From Actinomycetales bacterium (GTDB lineage Bacteria; Actinomycetota; Actinomycetes; Actinomycetales; Kineosporiaceae), in assembly GCA_012719445.1 (NCBI GenBank), contig JAAYAH010000137.1:20406-84405 (forward strand): a stretch of 64,000 nt of DNA, read 5' to 3'. The translations under genes and the position numbers were made by a program. Positions 7,909-16,354 of the stretch are shown here, piece after piece. The stretch's first letter is position 1. Each line of letters begins with the position of its first letter. The notes under the pieces were generated by a model. The model was not told where the DNA came from, ran no database searches, and worked only from the letters and a program-made list of their open reading frames with translations.

Positions 7909-8250
7909 TCAGAGCTCCGGCAGTCGCTCACCGAGGTTCACCGTGTACTTGCCGACGACGGCCCCGCCGGCGTCGATCAGGGCCATCAGCCGCTGGGCCG
8001 CGGCGATGACCGCCTGGTCGGCCGCGGCGCCGGTCTCGGCGAGCACGCTCTCCAGCCGGTCGTTCCAGGCCTCGGGATCCTCCAGGTAGGAGTCCAGCGC
8101 GGTCTCGGCCCTCTGGTCACCGGCGAACCGGGTCACGATCGTCCGCTTCAGTGCGTGGTAGGCGTCCCTGGCGACGCCTGTCGACTGCTCCCCCAGACCA
8201 CGAGACGCCCCACCCGCCAGGGCCGTCATGATCAGCGTGATGGGGTCCAC
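7909..8250 (-). CDS. small BASS-type helical protein lacking its usual tail
   Basis: A 113-residue protein; GTG 8250 has GGGAGG upstream. It opens MDPITLIMTALAGGASRGLG, resembling a widespread actinomycete family whose members typically start DPVTLIVTALAAGAAAG, carry an acidic helical core, and end in a GKYxVxL strand followed by an amyloid-like GVQxGDxNTQ (RHIM/BASS-like) motif. Here the GKYTVNL strand is present near residue 101 but the protein stops at GERLPEL, without the amyloid motif. Such proteins are often encoded with NACHT-type receptors; one lies 34 kb away. Family recognition is from memory. Confidence 0.6.
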   Translation of the reverse strand: MDPITLIMTALAGGASRGLGEQSTGVARDAYHALKRTIVTRFAGDQRAETALDSYLEDPEAWNDRLESVLAETGAAADQAVIAAAQRLMALIDAGGAVVGKYTVNLGERLPEL

Positions 8251-8347
8251 GCTGCGCCTCCCTGTGACTGATCAATCACCTCGAGACAGCATGGCACTGA
8301 CCGTCGGGACGCGCCCGGAGGAGAGTGACAGCGCAAAGTGTCCTAGG

Positions 8348-11300
8348 TCACATTTGTGACGGAGGGTCACCCTGATGGGGTTTCGCTGCGGAGAGTAACG
8401 GATCGTCACCACGGTGTCGGCCGCTGGGGATCAGCCCGCCGCGAACCGTCGGCGGTCCGTGACGGTCCTCCGGCTCGCGGAGGTCGAGGGACCGGCCGAC
8501 GGGCTCGGCGCGGGTCAGCTCGTCGAGCCCGCCGAGGGAGCCGAACCGGACCAGGGAGCCCATCGCCCTCGCCGCGGTGAGCCGCGCGGTCGGCACCTCC
8601 CGCACCAGCTCCCGCTCGGTCTCGTCGATGAGCTGCCGGGCGAGGCGACCCGGCCGGATCCCCCTCGCCGCAGCCCACCCGTTCCCGGTCGCGAGGATCC
8701 GTGCCCCCGTCTCGCTCCTGCCCGCCCGGTGCTGGGCCACCCCGAGCAGGCAGACCAGTTCGGGCATGCAGATGAGCTGTCCGGTGTCGTGGTGGAGCTC
8801 GACGGCGGTGCGCAGCAGCCCTGCCGCTCGCTCGGCATCGGCCGGTCCCCCGGCCTGGCGCAGGGCGAGCAGGCCCGCGTAGCCGAGGACGACCGCCCGG
8901 TCGGGCAGGGAGTCCGTTGCCCGTGCGGCCCACTCGGCCGCCGCCATCAGTCCCGACGCCCGCTCGGCGTCCCCGCTCTCGTCCGCGGCGAAGGCGAGGT
9001 TGGCGAGCGCGTACCCGAGGTCGTCGTCGGCGTGCTGCCCGGTCGCCCACCGGCGGAATTCCTCGAAGGCCGGCACGGCCCGTTCGACCATGCCCAGCTC
9101 CGCGTGGAGCTCTCCCAGCTCGCTGCCCAGCCAGAACACCCTGGCCTCGTCACCCGCCGCCCTGGCAGCCTCGCGGGCCTCGGTGAGGTCCTCGACCGCC
9201 GCCTCGATCGCTCCGGTGAAGCGGTGCGCCACCCCTCGCCCGGAGAGGATCCGCGACCTGATCAGGTCATCGCGGAGGTCGTCCGCCTCGCGCAGCGCGG
9301 TGTCGTAGATCCGGCAGGCCGCCCTCGGGTCGCCCCGCTCGAGGCACAGGTGAGCCTCGGAGAGCAGCAGCATGGCCCGGAGATCGGGCGGGACGACGGC
9401 ATCCCGTGCCGGAGGGAGCCAGCGCTCGATGAGGGCCGATCGCCCGGAGAACCACCAGTAGTCGAGCAGCGCGAGCACGAACCGGCTGAGCAGCACCCCG
9501 TCACCCACGGCGGCGCAGTGGGCCAGCGCAGCGGCGATGTTCCCCGCCTCGTCGTCGAGCAGGAGGCGCTGGGCCAGCCCGGCGGTCCGCCACCCCGGCC
9601 CCAGCTCCTCGGTGAGAGCGGCGTAGTGGTCGGCGTGGCGGTCCCGGATCCGGCGGTCGGCAGCCTCCGGCAGCCCCGCCGCGTACTCCCGCACCGTCTC
9701 CAGCAGGGTCATCCGGGCGGACCCGTCCGAGACGACGAGGCTCCGGTCGACCAGGCGCTCCAGGACGTCGATGACCTCCTCGTCGGAGTCGTCACCGGGG
9801 TCGCACACCGCCTCGGCCGCCTCGATGGTCCAACCGCCGGCGAACACGGAGAGCTGGGCGAACACCCTCCGCTCCACCGGCCCGAGGAGCTGAGCGCTCC
9901 AGTCGAGGGCCGCGCGCATGCTGCGGTGCCGGTCCGGCAGGTCCCTCGGCCCGCCGGTGAGCAGCCGGAGCCGCCGGTCGACCCGCCGGAGCATCTGCCC
10001 GGGAGGCAGGGTCCGCACCCTGGCCGCGGCGAGCTCCAGCGCCAGCGGCAGGCCGTCGAGCATCCGGATCACCCCGGCGACGTCCGCCGCGTTGTCCGCG
10101 GTGACCTCGAAGCCGGGCAGGACGGCGCGGGCCCGGTCCCGGAACAGCTGGACCGCCTCCGAGCGCAGCACCTCCTCCGGGTCGGTGTCGGTCCCGGCCT
10201 CGGGCAGCGGCAGCGGTGCGAGGTCGAGCACGTGCTCGCCGCGGAGGTGGAGCACGGTCCGGCTGGTCGCGAGCACGGTGAGTCCCTCGACCCGGTCCAG
10301 CAGCGTGGTGAGGTCGTCGAGGACGGCCCCCTGCTCCACGAGCTGTTCCAGGTTGTCGAGGATCAGCAGGACCGGGTGCGCGGAGAGCACCCGGATCGCC
10401 GTCTCCAACGACGGCTCTCCCGACCAGTCCGCCCCGGTGCGCAGGGCCCGGCAGATCTCGGGCAGCATGTCGGCGGCGTCCCGCACGGCCACCAGTTGCA
10501 CGACGACGCTCTCGACCCTGGCCGCGACCTCGAGGGCGAGCCGGGTCTTGCCGGTCCCGCCCGGGCCGACGACGGTGAGCAGCCGGACCTCGGGGTCGCT
10601 CACCAGGCGCAGGGCGTGCGCCAGTTCGTGCCGCCGCCCGACGAGCGACGTCCTCGGGCGGGTGAACGCCGGGTACCACCGGGAACCGTCCCCGGCCGTC
10701 CCGTCCTGTTCCGGTGGCTGCCCTCCGCTCGCCGCGTCGCCCGGGGCGGGATCGCCGGGAGGGGCGGGGCCGTCGTGGGCGGTCGCGGAGCCGACCACCG
10801 CCGTCCCCGCGGGTGGGGCGGCGAGCGGGATCTCCTGCCGGAGCAGGCGCAGGTGCAGCTCGCGCAGGTGGGGCCCGGGGTCGACACCGAGCTCGTCGGC
10901 CAGTCGTCCGGCGGCCGCTGTGTAGGCGGCGACCGCGTCGGCCTGCCTGCCGCAGCGGTACAGGGTGAGCAGGAGCTGGCCGACCAGCCGCTCGTCGAGC
11001 GGGTGCAGCAGCACCAGCTCCTCCAGCTCCGGCAGCAGCTCCTCGTGCCGGCCGAGAACCGCGTCGGCGTCGATCCGGTCGAGCAGGGTCGCCAGGCGGG
11101 CTGCCTCCAGCCTGGCCAGAATCCCCTCCGCGGCCGGAACCCCCTCCAGCTCGGTCAGGGCGGGACCCCGCCAGAGGGCGAGCGCGGCCCTCAGGTCCAC
11201 CGCCGCGGCCGCGACGTCGCCCGCGGCCAGCAGGGCGCGCCCTGAGGCGGCCAGCCGCTCGAACCGGTGCACGTCCACCGCGTCCGGGGCCACGTCGAGC

Positions 11301-11593
11301 AGGTACCCGCCGGGCGCCCGCTGCACCGCGACCGACGGTTCCAATGCTTTCCGTAGTCGGGATGCGACAACCTGTAACGCATTCTCCGGCCGGTCGGGGA
11401 GGGCGGTGTCGTCCCAGAGCACCTCGACGAGCCGCCGGTGCGGGACGACCGACCGCGGTGACAGCGCCAGCAGGGTGAGCAGCCTGCGCACCCGGGGGCC
11501 GCCGACCGGCACCGGGGCGTCGTCGAGGCGCACCTCGAACGGCCCGAGCACCCGGAGGTCGACGCCCGGCGCGACCGGAGGACTGCTCGTCAC
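8348..11593 (-). CDS. SARP/AfsR-type regulator with NB-ARC and TPR domains
   Basis: A 1081-residue transcriptional regulator. Residues about 10-105 form the OmpR-like DNA-binding domain, 105-255 the bacterial transcriptional activation domain (BTAD), and 255-310 a Pro/Gly-rich linker. An NB-ARC ATPase follows with Walker A VVGPGGTGKT (341-350) and Walker B ILDNLEQL. The C-terminal half is TPR-like helices. These proteins activate specialised metabolism or transport genes in an ATP-dependent way. GTG start with no clear ribosome binding site. It is divergent from an MFS transporter across a region of direct repeats, and the MFS gene is its most obvious target. Confidence 0.92.
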   Translation of the reverse strand: MTSSPPVAPGVDLRVLGPFEVRLDDAPVPVGGPRVRRLLTLLALSPRSVVPHRRLVEVLWDDTALPDRPENALQVVASRLRKALEPSVAVQRAPGGYLLDVAPDAVDVHRFERLAASGRALLAAGDVAAAAVDLRAALALWRGPALTELEGVPAAEGILARLEAARLATLLDRIDADAVLGRHEELLPELEELVLLHPLDERLVGQLLLTLYRCGRQADAVAAYTAAAGRLADELGVDPGPHLRELHLRLLRQEIPLAAPPAGTAVVGSATAHDGPAPPGDPAPGDAASGGQPPEQDGTAGDGSRWYPAFTRPRTSLVGRRHELAHALRLVSDPEVRLLTVVGPGGTGKTRLALEVAARVESVVVQLVAVRDAADMLPEICRALRTGADWSGEPSLETAIRVLSAHPVLLILDNLEQLVEQGAVLDDLTTLLDRVEGLTVLATSRTVLHLRGEHVLDLAPLPLPEAGTDTDPEEVLRSEAVQLFRDRARAVLPGFEVTADNAADVAGVIRMLDGLPLALELAAARVRTLPPGQMLRRVDRRLRLLTGGPRDLPDRHRSMRAALDWSAQLLGPVERRVFAQLSVFAGGWTIEAAEAVCDPGDDSDEEVIDVLERLVDRSLVVSDGSARMTLLETVREYAAGLPEAADRRIRDRHADHYAALTEELGPGWRTAGLAQRLLLDDEAGNIAAALAHCAAVGDGVLLSRFVLALLDYWWFSGRSALIERWLPPARDAVVPPDLRAMLLLSEAHLCLERGDPRAACRIYDTALREADDLRDDLIRSRILSGRGVAHRFTGAIEAAVEDLTEAREAARAAGDEARVFWLGSELGELHAELGMVERAVPAFEEFRRWATGQHADDDLGYALANLAFAADESGDAERASGLMAAAEWAARATDSLPDRAVVLGYAGLLALRQAGGPADAERAAGLLRTAVELHHDTGQLICMPELVCLLGVAQHRAGRSETGARILATGNGWAAARGIRPGRLARQLIDETERELVREVPTARLTAARAMGSLVRFGSLGGLDELTRAEPVGRSLDLREPEDRHGPPTVRGGLIPSGRHRGDDPLLSAAKPHQGDPPSQM

Positions 11594-11749
11594 GGCCGAA
11601 GGCTAAGGGTTCCCGGCGGATTTCATAACGCCTTCGGCACTCGGATCACGCCTGACAGCGCACGGACAGCGTCCTGAAAGCGGCCGACGGCACAGTTCTG
11701 CCGTGCCCCGGGACGGCCGGGGGACCTGATCCGGAGGGAGGTGGACGAC

Positions 11750-11776
11750 GTGGAGCTGGGACGTAGCTGGGTCTGA
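11750..11776 (+). CDS. putative 8-codon leader peptide, copy 1
   Basis: GTG 11750 follows GGAGGGAG at a good distance and opens the frame M-E-L-G-R-S-W-V then TGA. The copy 80 bp downstream encodes M-E-L-G-R-A-W-I. An alternative GTG at 11741 adds M-D-D. Conservative differences between the copies suggest, but do not prove, translation. Confidence 0.25.
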   Translation: MELGRSWV

Positions 11777-11829
11777 CCGGTGGACGACGCGGGACCGACA
11801 GGGACCTGATCCGGAGGGAGGTGGACGAC

Positions 11830-11856
11830 GTGGAGCTGGGACGCGCCTGGATCTGA
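11830..11856 (+). CDS. putative 8-codon leader peptide, copy 2
   Basis: Second copy of the mini reading frame, M-E-L-G-R-A-W-I then TGA, with the same upstream GGAGGGAG. It ends about 195 bases before the MFS start codon. If translated it could act as an attenuator or upstream reading frame for the MFS gene. If not, it is a by-product of the duplicated operator DNA. Confidence 0.25.
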   Translation: MELGRAWI

Positions 11857-12051
11857 CCGGTGGACGACGCGGGCCGGGGTGGCCCCGGACGGGCTGTCCC
11901 GTCTCGGGGCCCGGCCGAGGCGCACGGAGCGAGAACACGGGAGGAGGGACGGAGATGCGCGGCAAGCGGTGGTGAGAGAGCTGTGACGGAACAGATGGAT
12001 GGACGAGGACGGCGACTCGGAGGGGACGCCGACGACGAGGGAGGCGGCACC

Positions 12052-13323
12052 GTGAGCGGACGGCACCTGGCGGAACCGGGGCACAGGACGACCTATCGCG
12101 AGACCTTCGCCGTCGGTGAGTTCCGATCCATGTTCAGCGCCCAGGTGGTCTCGATGGTCGGCGACCAGGTCGCCGCCGTCTCGCTCGCGGTCCTGCTCTA
12201 CGCCAGGAGCCATTCGGCGTTCGTCGCCGGCCTCGGCTACGCCACGGTCTACCTTCCGTGGCTGGTCGGTGGCCCGTTGCTCGCGGCGTGGGCCGAACGG
12301 CTGCCCCCACGCCGGGTTCTGGTCGGCTGCGACCTCGGCCGAGCCGCTCTCATCGGGCTCGCGGCCGTCCCCGGTGTCCCCCTCCCGGTCCTCGGTGCGC
12401 TGGTCTTCCTTGCGGCGATGCTGGCACCCCCGTTCGAGGCGACCTCCTCGGCCCTGCTGCCGCAGGTGCTCGTCGGCGACCGGTACGCCGTCGGCGCCTC
12501 GGCGATCCACGCCCTGCACCAGGCGGCCCAGCTGGTCGGGTTCGTCGCCGGCGGGGCGGCCGTCCTCGTGCTCGGCGCGAACACCGCCCTGCTGCTGAAC
12601 GCCGGGTCGTTCGCGGTCTCGGCCGTCTTCCTGCATCGCGGGCTGACGAGCCGCCCCGCGGTCGCCGGGACCGGCCGGAACCGGCTGATCCGGGAGACCC
12701 TGGACGGTCTCCTCATCGTCGCGAGGGACCGGCGGTTGTCCGGGCCGCTGCTGCTCGGGATCGTCGGGGCCGCCTACCTGGTCGTCCCGGAGGCTGTCGC
12801 CGCGCCGTACGCCGCCTCCCTCGGTGCCGGCGCCGGCGGTGTCGGAATGATCATGGCAGCGGCGGCAGGAGGGAGCGTCCTGGGTGCGGTCGTGCTCGGT
12901 CGGCTCGTCCCACCGCTGCTGCGTCGGCGGCTCATGTGGCCGCTCGCCCTGGCCGGCTGCCTGCCCCTGGTGCTGGTGGTCTCCAGGCCGGGGCTGGGGG
13001 TCACCCTCGTCCTGCTCGCCGTCGCCGGGGCGGCGGGGGCGTTCCAGGTCACGGCGAACACGTCGTTCGCCACCGCGGCCCCGCCCGAGGGGAGGGCGCG
13101 GGCCGTCTCCTTCGCGATGGCGGGCATGTGCGCCGGCCAGTCGCTGGCGATCGTCCTGGCCGGGGCCGTGGCGACGGTGATCCCGCCGACGGAGGTCGTC
13201 GCCGGGGCCGCGGTGCTGGGGGCTGTGACCCTGGTCGTGCTGCGGCCGCTGGTCGGGTCGGCACCGGAACCGCGACCCGTCAGTTGGTCAGCCCCCGGCA
13301 GGGCCGCTCTCGATCCGGCGTGA
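12052..13323 (+). CDS. MFS transporter (MefA/TetA-like exporter)
   Basis: A 423-residue integral membrane protein with about 12 hydrophobic segments. It starts FRSMFSAQVVSMVGDQVAAV, the N-terminal signature of MFS drug-efflux proteins, and the TM2-3 loop AAWAERLPPRRVLVGCDLGR has the conserved Arg-rich motif. GTG 12052 is chosen for GAGGGAGG six bases upstream; longer frames run back into the tandem repeat. It is divergent from the SARP regulator, which probably controls it. Substrate unknown; export of a small hydrophobic compound is the default inference. The 3' end overlaps the convergent gene by 36 bp. Confidence 0.85.
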   Translation: MSGRHLAEPGHRTTYRETFAVGEFRSMFSAQVVSMVGDQVAAVSLAVLLYARSHSAFVAGLGYATVYLPWLVGGPLLAAWAERLPPRRVLVGCDLGRAALIGLAAVPGVPLPVLGALVFLAAMLAPPFEATSSALLPQVLVGDRYAVGASAIHALHQAAQLVGFVAGGAAVLVLGANTALLLNAGSFAVSAVFLHRGLTSRPAVAGTGRNRLIRETLDGLLIVARDRRLSGPLLLGIVGAAYLVVPEAVAAPYAASLGAGAGGVGMIMAAAAGGSVLGAVVLGRLVPPLLRRRLMWPLALAGCLPLVLVVSRPGLGVTLVLLAVAGAAGAFQVTANTSFATAAPPEGRARAVSFAMAGMCAGQSLAIVLAGAVATVIPPTEVVAGAAVLGAVTLVVLRPLVGSAPEPRPVSWSAPGRAALDPA

Positions 13324-13920
13324 CCCGTCCCCGTGGCGCCGGCCGTCCTGGAGGCGCCGCCCGCGGGCGAAGCCCATGCCGAGCAGGGCGACGCCGAGCA
13401 CCAGGACCAGCCCGCAGCCGAGCCCGACGAACACCCACACCAGCGCGGCGATGAACCCGTGGCCCGCGTCGTGGGCCACGACGACCTCCGCACCCCCCTG
13501 GGTGATCCGGATCCGGTAGGCACCGTCCTCGGGGACCGTGATGCGGGCGGCGCCGGTGAACGTCCGGCCGCCCCGCCCGATGGTCTGCCGGCTCGACCCA
13601 GGGCCGGTCACCGTCACCCGCCTGCCCGCGGTGTCCGTCACCTCGACCCGGCCGGGGAGGATCGACGTCTCGCCCCCGGGGCCCGGCGTCCCGTCGTCCG
13701 TCCGCTCGAAGAGGACGTAGGAGCCCTCCTCGAAGGTCATCGTCCGGTCCAGCGGCGTCGGGTGCACCGGGGCTGTGGCCGCGTTCAGCACCGAACGGCC
13801 AGCGCTCACCACGATGCCGATCACCGAGGCCGTTCCGCCGAGGAGCGCGGCGATCGTCAGCACCGCCCCCCATGCGACGAGCGGTCTCCCCGGCCGCAGC
13901 CCTCCCGTCGTCCCCGTCAC
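13288..13920 (-). CDS. hypothetical protein with two transmembrane segments
   Basis: A 210-residue protein of unknown function. GTG 13920 has GAGGAG seven bases upstream. One membrane segment lies near residues 15-42 and another near 155-185. The roughly 110-residue region between them looks like a beta-rich extracytoplasmic domain (GSYVLFERTDDGTPG, GAARITVPEDGAYRIRI), similar in style to carbohydrate- or stress-sensing sandwich domains. The tail is basic. The same architecture recurs at 31876-33018. It overlaps the end of the MFS gene on the opposite strand. Confidence 0.65.
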   Translation of the reverse strand: MTGTTGGLRPGRPLVAWGAVLTIAALLGGTASVIGIVVSAGRSVLNAATAPVHPTPLDRTMTFEEGSYVLFERTDDGTPGPGGETSILPGRVEVTDTAGRRVTVTGPGSSRQTIGRGGRTFTGAARITVPEDGAYRIRITQGGAEVVVAHDAGHGFIAALVWVFVGLGCGLVLVLGVALLGMGFARGRRLQDGRRHGDGSRRIESGPAGG

Positions 13921-13996
13921 GGCCTCGCTCCTCGCCTCGGCTCCCGGTCCGCCCACCCTAGGGTCGACGGCGTCGCGGGGCCGGGTGGACGGGACG

Positions 13997-14665
13997 TCAG
14001 GTGTCGTCCATGCCCGGGACGCGGGTGCGGACCAGGGTCGCCATGCCGTAGAGGCTGTCGTCGTCCACGAAGATCTCCAGGGAGGCCAGGTAGGAGACCA
14101 GCAGCTCCCGGGTGAGGCGTTCCCGGGTCCGGCGTGACCGGTAGCTGTCGGTCCGCTCGAAGGGAAGGGCGTCGCCCTCGGTGCGCCAGTGCCACCGGCC
14201 GTTCGCGGCCGACAGGTCGAGAGCGCGCTCCCGGTCCGGGCGCTCGTCGACGTCGGGCAGGAAGAGGCGGAAGCGGGTGGCGGCGCGGCCCTCGCGGTCA
14301 AGAGGCAGGTAGGTGACCATCACGCAGGGGACGTCGAGGGTGTGCGCGACCTCGGACACCGCCGCCCAGGTGCTCCCGGAGCCGGGGGTGGGATCGCCGT
14401 GGCCCGCGTCGTCCCTCGTGTTGTCGAGGTAGGCGGTCCAGGTGATGCCGTGGACGACGAGGAGCTCGGCGGTGCGTGGCGCCTCCAGCGGGGTGAGCGT
14501 CTGCAGGCACTCGGGGAATCCCGGGAGGTCGTTGCGGACGTCGACCTCCTCGCCGAGCCGCTCCCTCCGCTCGAGCAGCTGGGAGAGCACGACGGCGTGC
14601 GGCGCCTCGATGAACGCGACCGTCCGGCCGAGGGGCGTCGGGGATCCTCCCAGCAGCGAGCTCAC
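13997..14665 (-). CDS. hypothetical cytoplasmic protein
   Basis: A 222-residue soluble protein with no recognised family. GTG 14665 start with AGGATC upstream. It has no signal peptide or membrane segment. Regular alternation of hydrophobic strands (GRTVAFIEAPHAVVLSQLL, TAELLVVHGITWTAYL, VPCVMVTYLPLDREG) and helices suggests an alpha/beta fold. It is separated by 77 bp from the downstream membrane protein gene and could be co-transcribed with it. Confidence 0.6.
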   Translation of the reverse strand: MSSLLGGSPTPLGRTVAFIEAPHAVVLSQLLERRERLGEEVDVRNDLPGFPECLQTLTPLEAPRTAELLVVHGITWTAYLDNTRDDAGHGDPTPGSGSTWAAVSEVAHTLDVPCVMVTYLPLDREGRAATRFRLFLPDVDERPDRERALDLSAANGRWHWRTEGDALPFERTDSYRSRRTRERLTRELLVSYLASLEIFVDDDSLYGMATLVRTRVPGMDDT

Positions 14666-14829
14666 GGGATGATCCTGCCGTGTTCGGAGCCGGAATAGTG
14701 GGAACGCGGTGACGGGATGGTCACGTTGCGCGACGCGGTGGCGTTGATGATCCCCGAATGTCGCGGAAGTCGCCGGGGCGCAGCCCCGCCCACCGCTGCG
14801 GGGACCGGGCCGGTCGGCGTCCGGTGCCT

Positions 14830-14859
14830 CCGGTCCACCCCGCGGAGACCCCGGACCGG
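14830..14859 (-). terminator. possible hairpin after marR
   Basis: CCGGTCC (14830-14836) pairs with GGACCGG (14853-14859) around a GC-rich loop, 22 bases downstream of the marR stop. Weak stem, no T-tract. Confidence 0.3.
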
Positions 14860-14880
14860 TCGGTGCCCGGGGCCTCCGGC

Positions 14881-15342
14881 TCAGGTTTCCGACGGCGTCG
14901 CGAGGTTGTCGAGGATGCGGACCAGGGCACCCTCGAAGGCCTGGATCTCCTCCGCGGAGAACCCCCGGTAGAAGATCGCGGACATCTCCGCCGAGACCTC
15001 GGTGAAGGTCGTCAGCAACGCGCGGGTGCGCGGGGTGAGCACCACCCGGACCGTGCGCCGGTCGGTGGCCGGGCGGTCACGGCGGACCAGCCCGTCCGCC
15101 TCCAGCCGGTCGAGCATCCGGGTGAGGGTGGACTTCTCCAGCGAGGTGCGCCGGGCGAGGTCGGTGACGGTGACGTCGTCGGCCTGCCACAGGGCGAACA
15201 GGATCCGGCCCTGCCCCGGGTTGAACTCGGCGATGCCGTGCGCTCTCAGCATCCGGCCGAGGACCCGGCGCGAGACGTGGTGGACCCTGCCGAGGAGGAA
15301 GCCGCCCTGCCCTTCGGGAGCTGTCGGGGTCCCCTCGTCCAC
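14881..15342 (-). CDS. MarR family transcriptional regulator
   Basis: A 153-residue winged-helix regulator. GTG 15342 has a perfect AGGAGG upstream; longer in-frame versions overlap the nitroreductase gene. The winged helix spans about 45-110: VTDLARRTSLEKSTLTRMLD is the DNA-reading helix region and RDRPATDRRTVRVVLT the wing. It lies 8 bp after the nitroreductase gene on the same strand, so the two form an operon. It very likely binds the long perfect palindrome at 16133-16166 and represses the operon until a ligand, perhaps a quinone, nitro-compound or oxidant, releases it. Confidence 0.88.
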   Translation of the reverse strand: MDEGTPTAPEGQGGFLLGRVHHVSRRVLGRMLRAHGIAEFNPGQGRILFALWQADDVTVTDLARRTSLEKSTLTRMLDRLEADGLVRRDRPATDRRTVRVVLTPRTRALLTTFTEVSAEMSAIFYRGFSAEEIQAFEGALVRILDNLATPSET

Positions 15343-15350
15343 GGCACCTC

Positions 15351-16121
15351 CTAGCGCTCGGGCCACCAGAACCCGCTGCGGACCAGCCTGTCCTGGAACT
15401 CCTTCACGGTGCCGGTCGGCACCCGGTCGGGGTCGGGCTCGCCGCACCACTGCAGGAAGAACCAGTCGAGGTAGTGGGTGAACTCCCGCCGGTCCCACAG
15501 CCCGGACAGGCCCAGCCGCCGGGCCGGGTCATCGTACGCGGCGACGAGGCCGTCCAACTCCGCGTCGTCCGGGTCGCGATAGGTCTCCCGGTGCACGACG
15601 GCCTCGACGGGGAGCCGTCCCCCGGCCGGCTGGTCGTCGTCCTCCGGGTACCCGAGCATCAGCGCGATGAGCGGGAACACCGACGTCTCCGGCAGTCCCA
15701 GTTCCCGGTGGACGAGGTCGAGCGGGCGCCGGTGGAGGCCGTTGGTGATCAGCGAGTCGATCCCCAGCGACCGGGCGGCGATGACGGCGGTCTGCGCGGC
15801 CAGCACGGTGTCGACGGTCGCCGTCACGAAACCGATCACGTCGTCGTTGCTGAACCGGTGGCCGAGCCGCTCGGCGAGCAGGGCCTGCCGGCGGAAGTCG
15901 GCACAGAAGACCAGGGCGTGACTGGCCCGGTAGCCGATGAGGGTGTCCATCCGGTCGGTGTCCTGGACGACGACGATCGAGTAGGCCTGGCGGGCCGAGG
16001 AGTTGGCCGCTCTGGTGGCCGCGGTGAGCACGGTGGCCAGGTCCTCCTCGGTGACCTTCCGGTCGGTGAACCCGCCGTGGATCGAGCGCAGCGAGTGGAT
16101 GGTGTCCAGGGTCGGGTTCAT
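15351..16121 (-). CDS. nitroreductase family FMN-dependent oxidoreductase
   Basis: A 256-residue protein of the nitroreductase fold. ATG 16121 has GGAGG upstream; a longer frame would run through the operator. The N-terminal IHSLRSIHGGFTDRKV has the RSxxxF-like FMN-binding start, AATRAANSSARQAYSIVVV is the flavin-contact region, and ALMLGYPEDD is the conserved GYP motif. It probably reduces nitro-compounds, quinones or a related electrophile with NAD(P)H in the cytoplasm. First gene of an operon with marR and apparently under MarR control. Physiological substrate unknown. Confidence 0.85.
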   Translation of the reverse strand: MNPTLDTIHSLRSIHGGFTDRKVTEEDLATVLTAATRAANSSARQAYSIVVVQDTDRMDTLIGYRASHALVFCADFRRQALLAERLGHRFSNDDVIGFVTATVDTVLAAQTAVIAARSLGIDSLITNGLHRRPLDLVHRELGLPETSVFPLIALMLGYPEDDDQPAGGRLPVEAVVHRETYRDPDDAELDGLVAAYDDPARRLGLSGLWDRREFTHYLDWFFLQWCGEPDPDRVPTGTVKEFQDRLVRSGFWWPER

Positions 16122-16132
16122 CGCACACCTCC

Positions 16133-16166
16133 GTATACAACTGTTGTAATAGCAACAGTTGTATAC
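16133..16166. promoter_or_regulatory. 34-bp perfect palindromic MarR operator
   Basis: Two perfect 14-bp arms, GTATACAACTGTTG (16133-16146) and CAACAGTTGTATAC (16153-16166), with a six-base TAATAG spacer. The palindrome starts 12 bases upstream of the nitroreductase start codon and overlaps its ribosome binding region. Its size and symmetry fit a MarR dimer site, and the marR gene is in the same operon. It may also face the phosphoesterase gene 189 bp away. Confidence 0.75.
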
Positions 16167-16354
16167 CACGATCCGAGGCCGCCGTGGCGTCCGCCGTTCG
16201 GGTCGGTCCGTCGTCGCGGGGCCGGGTCCGCCCGGACGACGTCGGTGCGAGGAGTCGCGGCGGGACCCGTCGCGCGGGAGATGCCCGGAATGCCGCAGTG
16301 GATCGCTACCCTGGGCGCCGTAGTCAAATCGGTACTCTGAGTGAGGAATGCGTC

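Larger units (their letters stand above)
11721..11874. repeat. 80-bp tandem duplication between SARP and MFS genes
   Basis: Two copies with an 80-bp period (from 11721 and from 11801), identical over about 74 bp except for a few substitutions. Each copy holds two GGTGGACGACG motifs about 40 bp apart, giving four at 11740, 11779, 11820 and 11859. The regular direct-repeat spacing is compatible with regulator binding. Each copy also carries a GGAGGGAG followed by a tiny reading frame (listed separately). Confidence 0.85.

Noticed and set aside
8414..11245. 943-codon plus-strand open frame opposite the SARP regulator
   Set aside because: The minus-strand SARP/NB-ARC/TPR protein explains the sequence; the plus-strand product has no domain pattern.
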